From: Artocarpus heterophyllus
Taxonomy: Eukaryota; Streptophyta; Magnoliopsida; Rosales; Moraceae
Assembly: GCA_025403435.1 (NCBI GenBank)
Contig: JAJQZP010000046.1
Coordinates: 1,002,774-1,066,773, forward strand
Direction: 5' to 3'
Length of the DNA: 64,000 nt
Position numbers and translations under genes: made by a program
The notes under the pieces: generated by a model
The model's database searches: none
What the model was told of the DNA's origin: nothing
What the model saw: the letters and a program-made list of their open reading frames with translations, nothing else
Shown: positions 63,796 through 64,000 of the stretch, one piece after another
How the letters are laid out: every line of letters begins with the position of its first letter
How positions within the stretch are numbered: position 1 is the first letter of the stretch

Positions 63796-64000
63796 CATAC
63801 GCCACATTTTTTAATATAAAATCTGGTGAGAAATTTTGAGGGTGTTTAATGCTTTAGTTAAAATTATTGATTAAAATTATAGATATTATAATTGTAAAAG
63901 TTTTATTTTGTAATAATGTTTTATTTTTATTTTAATATGTAAAAATTATATATTATTTTTAATTAAAAAATTAATTAAAATTAATTAATACGAAACATGT

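Larger units (their letters stand above)
43473..64000. repeat. Segmental duplication, copy 2 (contains gene 4)
   Basis: Homologous to 17602-29560. The left junction is with Copia 2 pol sequence. Copy 2 is enlarged by the LOG-bearing retrotransposon (47278-56282) and by a Tourist-like MITE (59603-59721). The similarity runs off the right edge. Confidence 0.92.

Overview
The window is nuclear DNA of a flowering plant, probably a eudicot. It is AT-rich, has genes of seven short exons with GT-AG introns, and is dense with LTR retrotransposons primed by initiator tRNA-Met, CACTA, hAT and Tourist-type MITEs and (TA)n tracts. I cannot name the species. All splice sites and repeat ends below were read by hand.

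The backbone is a tandem cluster of four MATE/DETOXIFICATION multidrug-and-toxin-extrusion transporter genes, all on the minus strand. Gene 1 (83-6506) loses its last exon at the left edge of the window. Gene 2 (13104-17490) is a pseudogene with frameshifts in exons 1 and 2, a stop in exon 3 and a 525 bp CACTA-type foldback element in exon 5. Gene 3 (23695-29257) and gene 4 (58010-63665) are intact. Each encodes 519 residues from exons of 357, 542, 87, 57, 239, 119 and 159 bp.

Genes 3 and 4 are the products of a segmental duplication. The segment from 17602 to about 29560 recurs from 43473 to the right window edge, interrupted by a 9 kb retrotransposon. The left breakpoint of the second copy lies inside an old Copia element (Copia 2). 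Copia 2 was later split by a young full-length Copia (Copia 1, 30910-40593, 2025 bp LTRs, target duplication AGGAT). Copia 1 has one continuous gag-pol frame broken by two stop codons. A solo LTR of the Copia 1 family sits at 8058-10435 (target duplication AATTT). A Ty3/Gypsy-type solo LTR sits in both duplicated segments.

The most unusual object is the non-autonomous LTR element at 47278-56282 (target duplication CCACC). Its ends are Gypsy-like, but its 4.4 kb interior has no gag-pol. It carries, in the element's sense orientation, an intronless gene for a LONELY GUY (LOG)-like cytokinin phosphoribohydrolase with degenerate active-site motifs and one stop. Upstream of that is a 173-residue cysteine-rich basic protein whose layout recalls the nucleic-acid-binding proteins of some plant RNA viruses.

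Inferred order of events: solo Gypsy LTR, LINE-like insertion and Copia 2; then the segmental duplication; then Copia 1, the LOG-bearing element and a Tourist-like MITE in gene 4.
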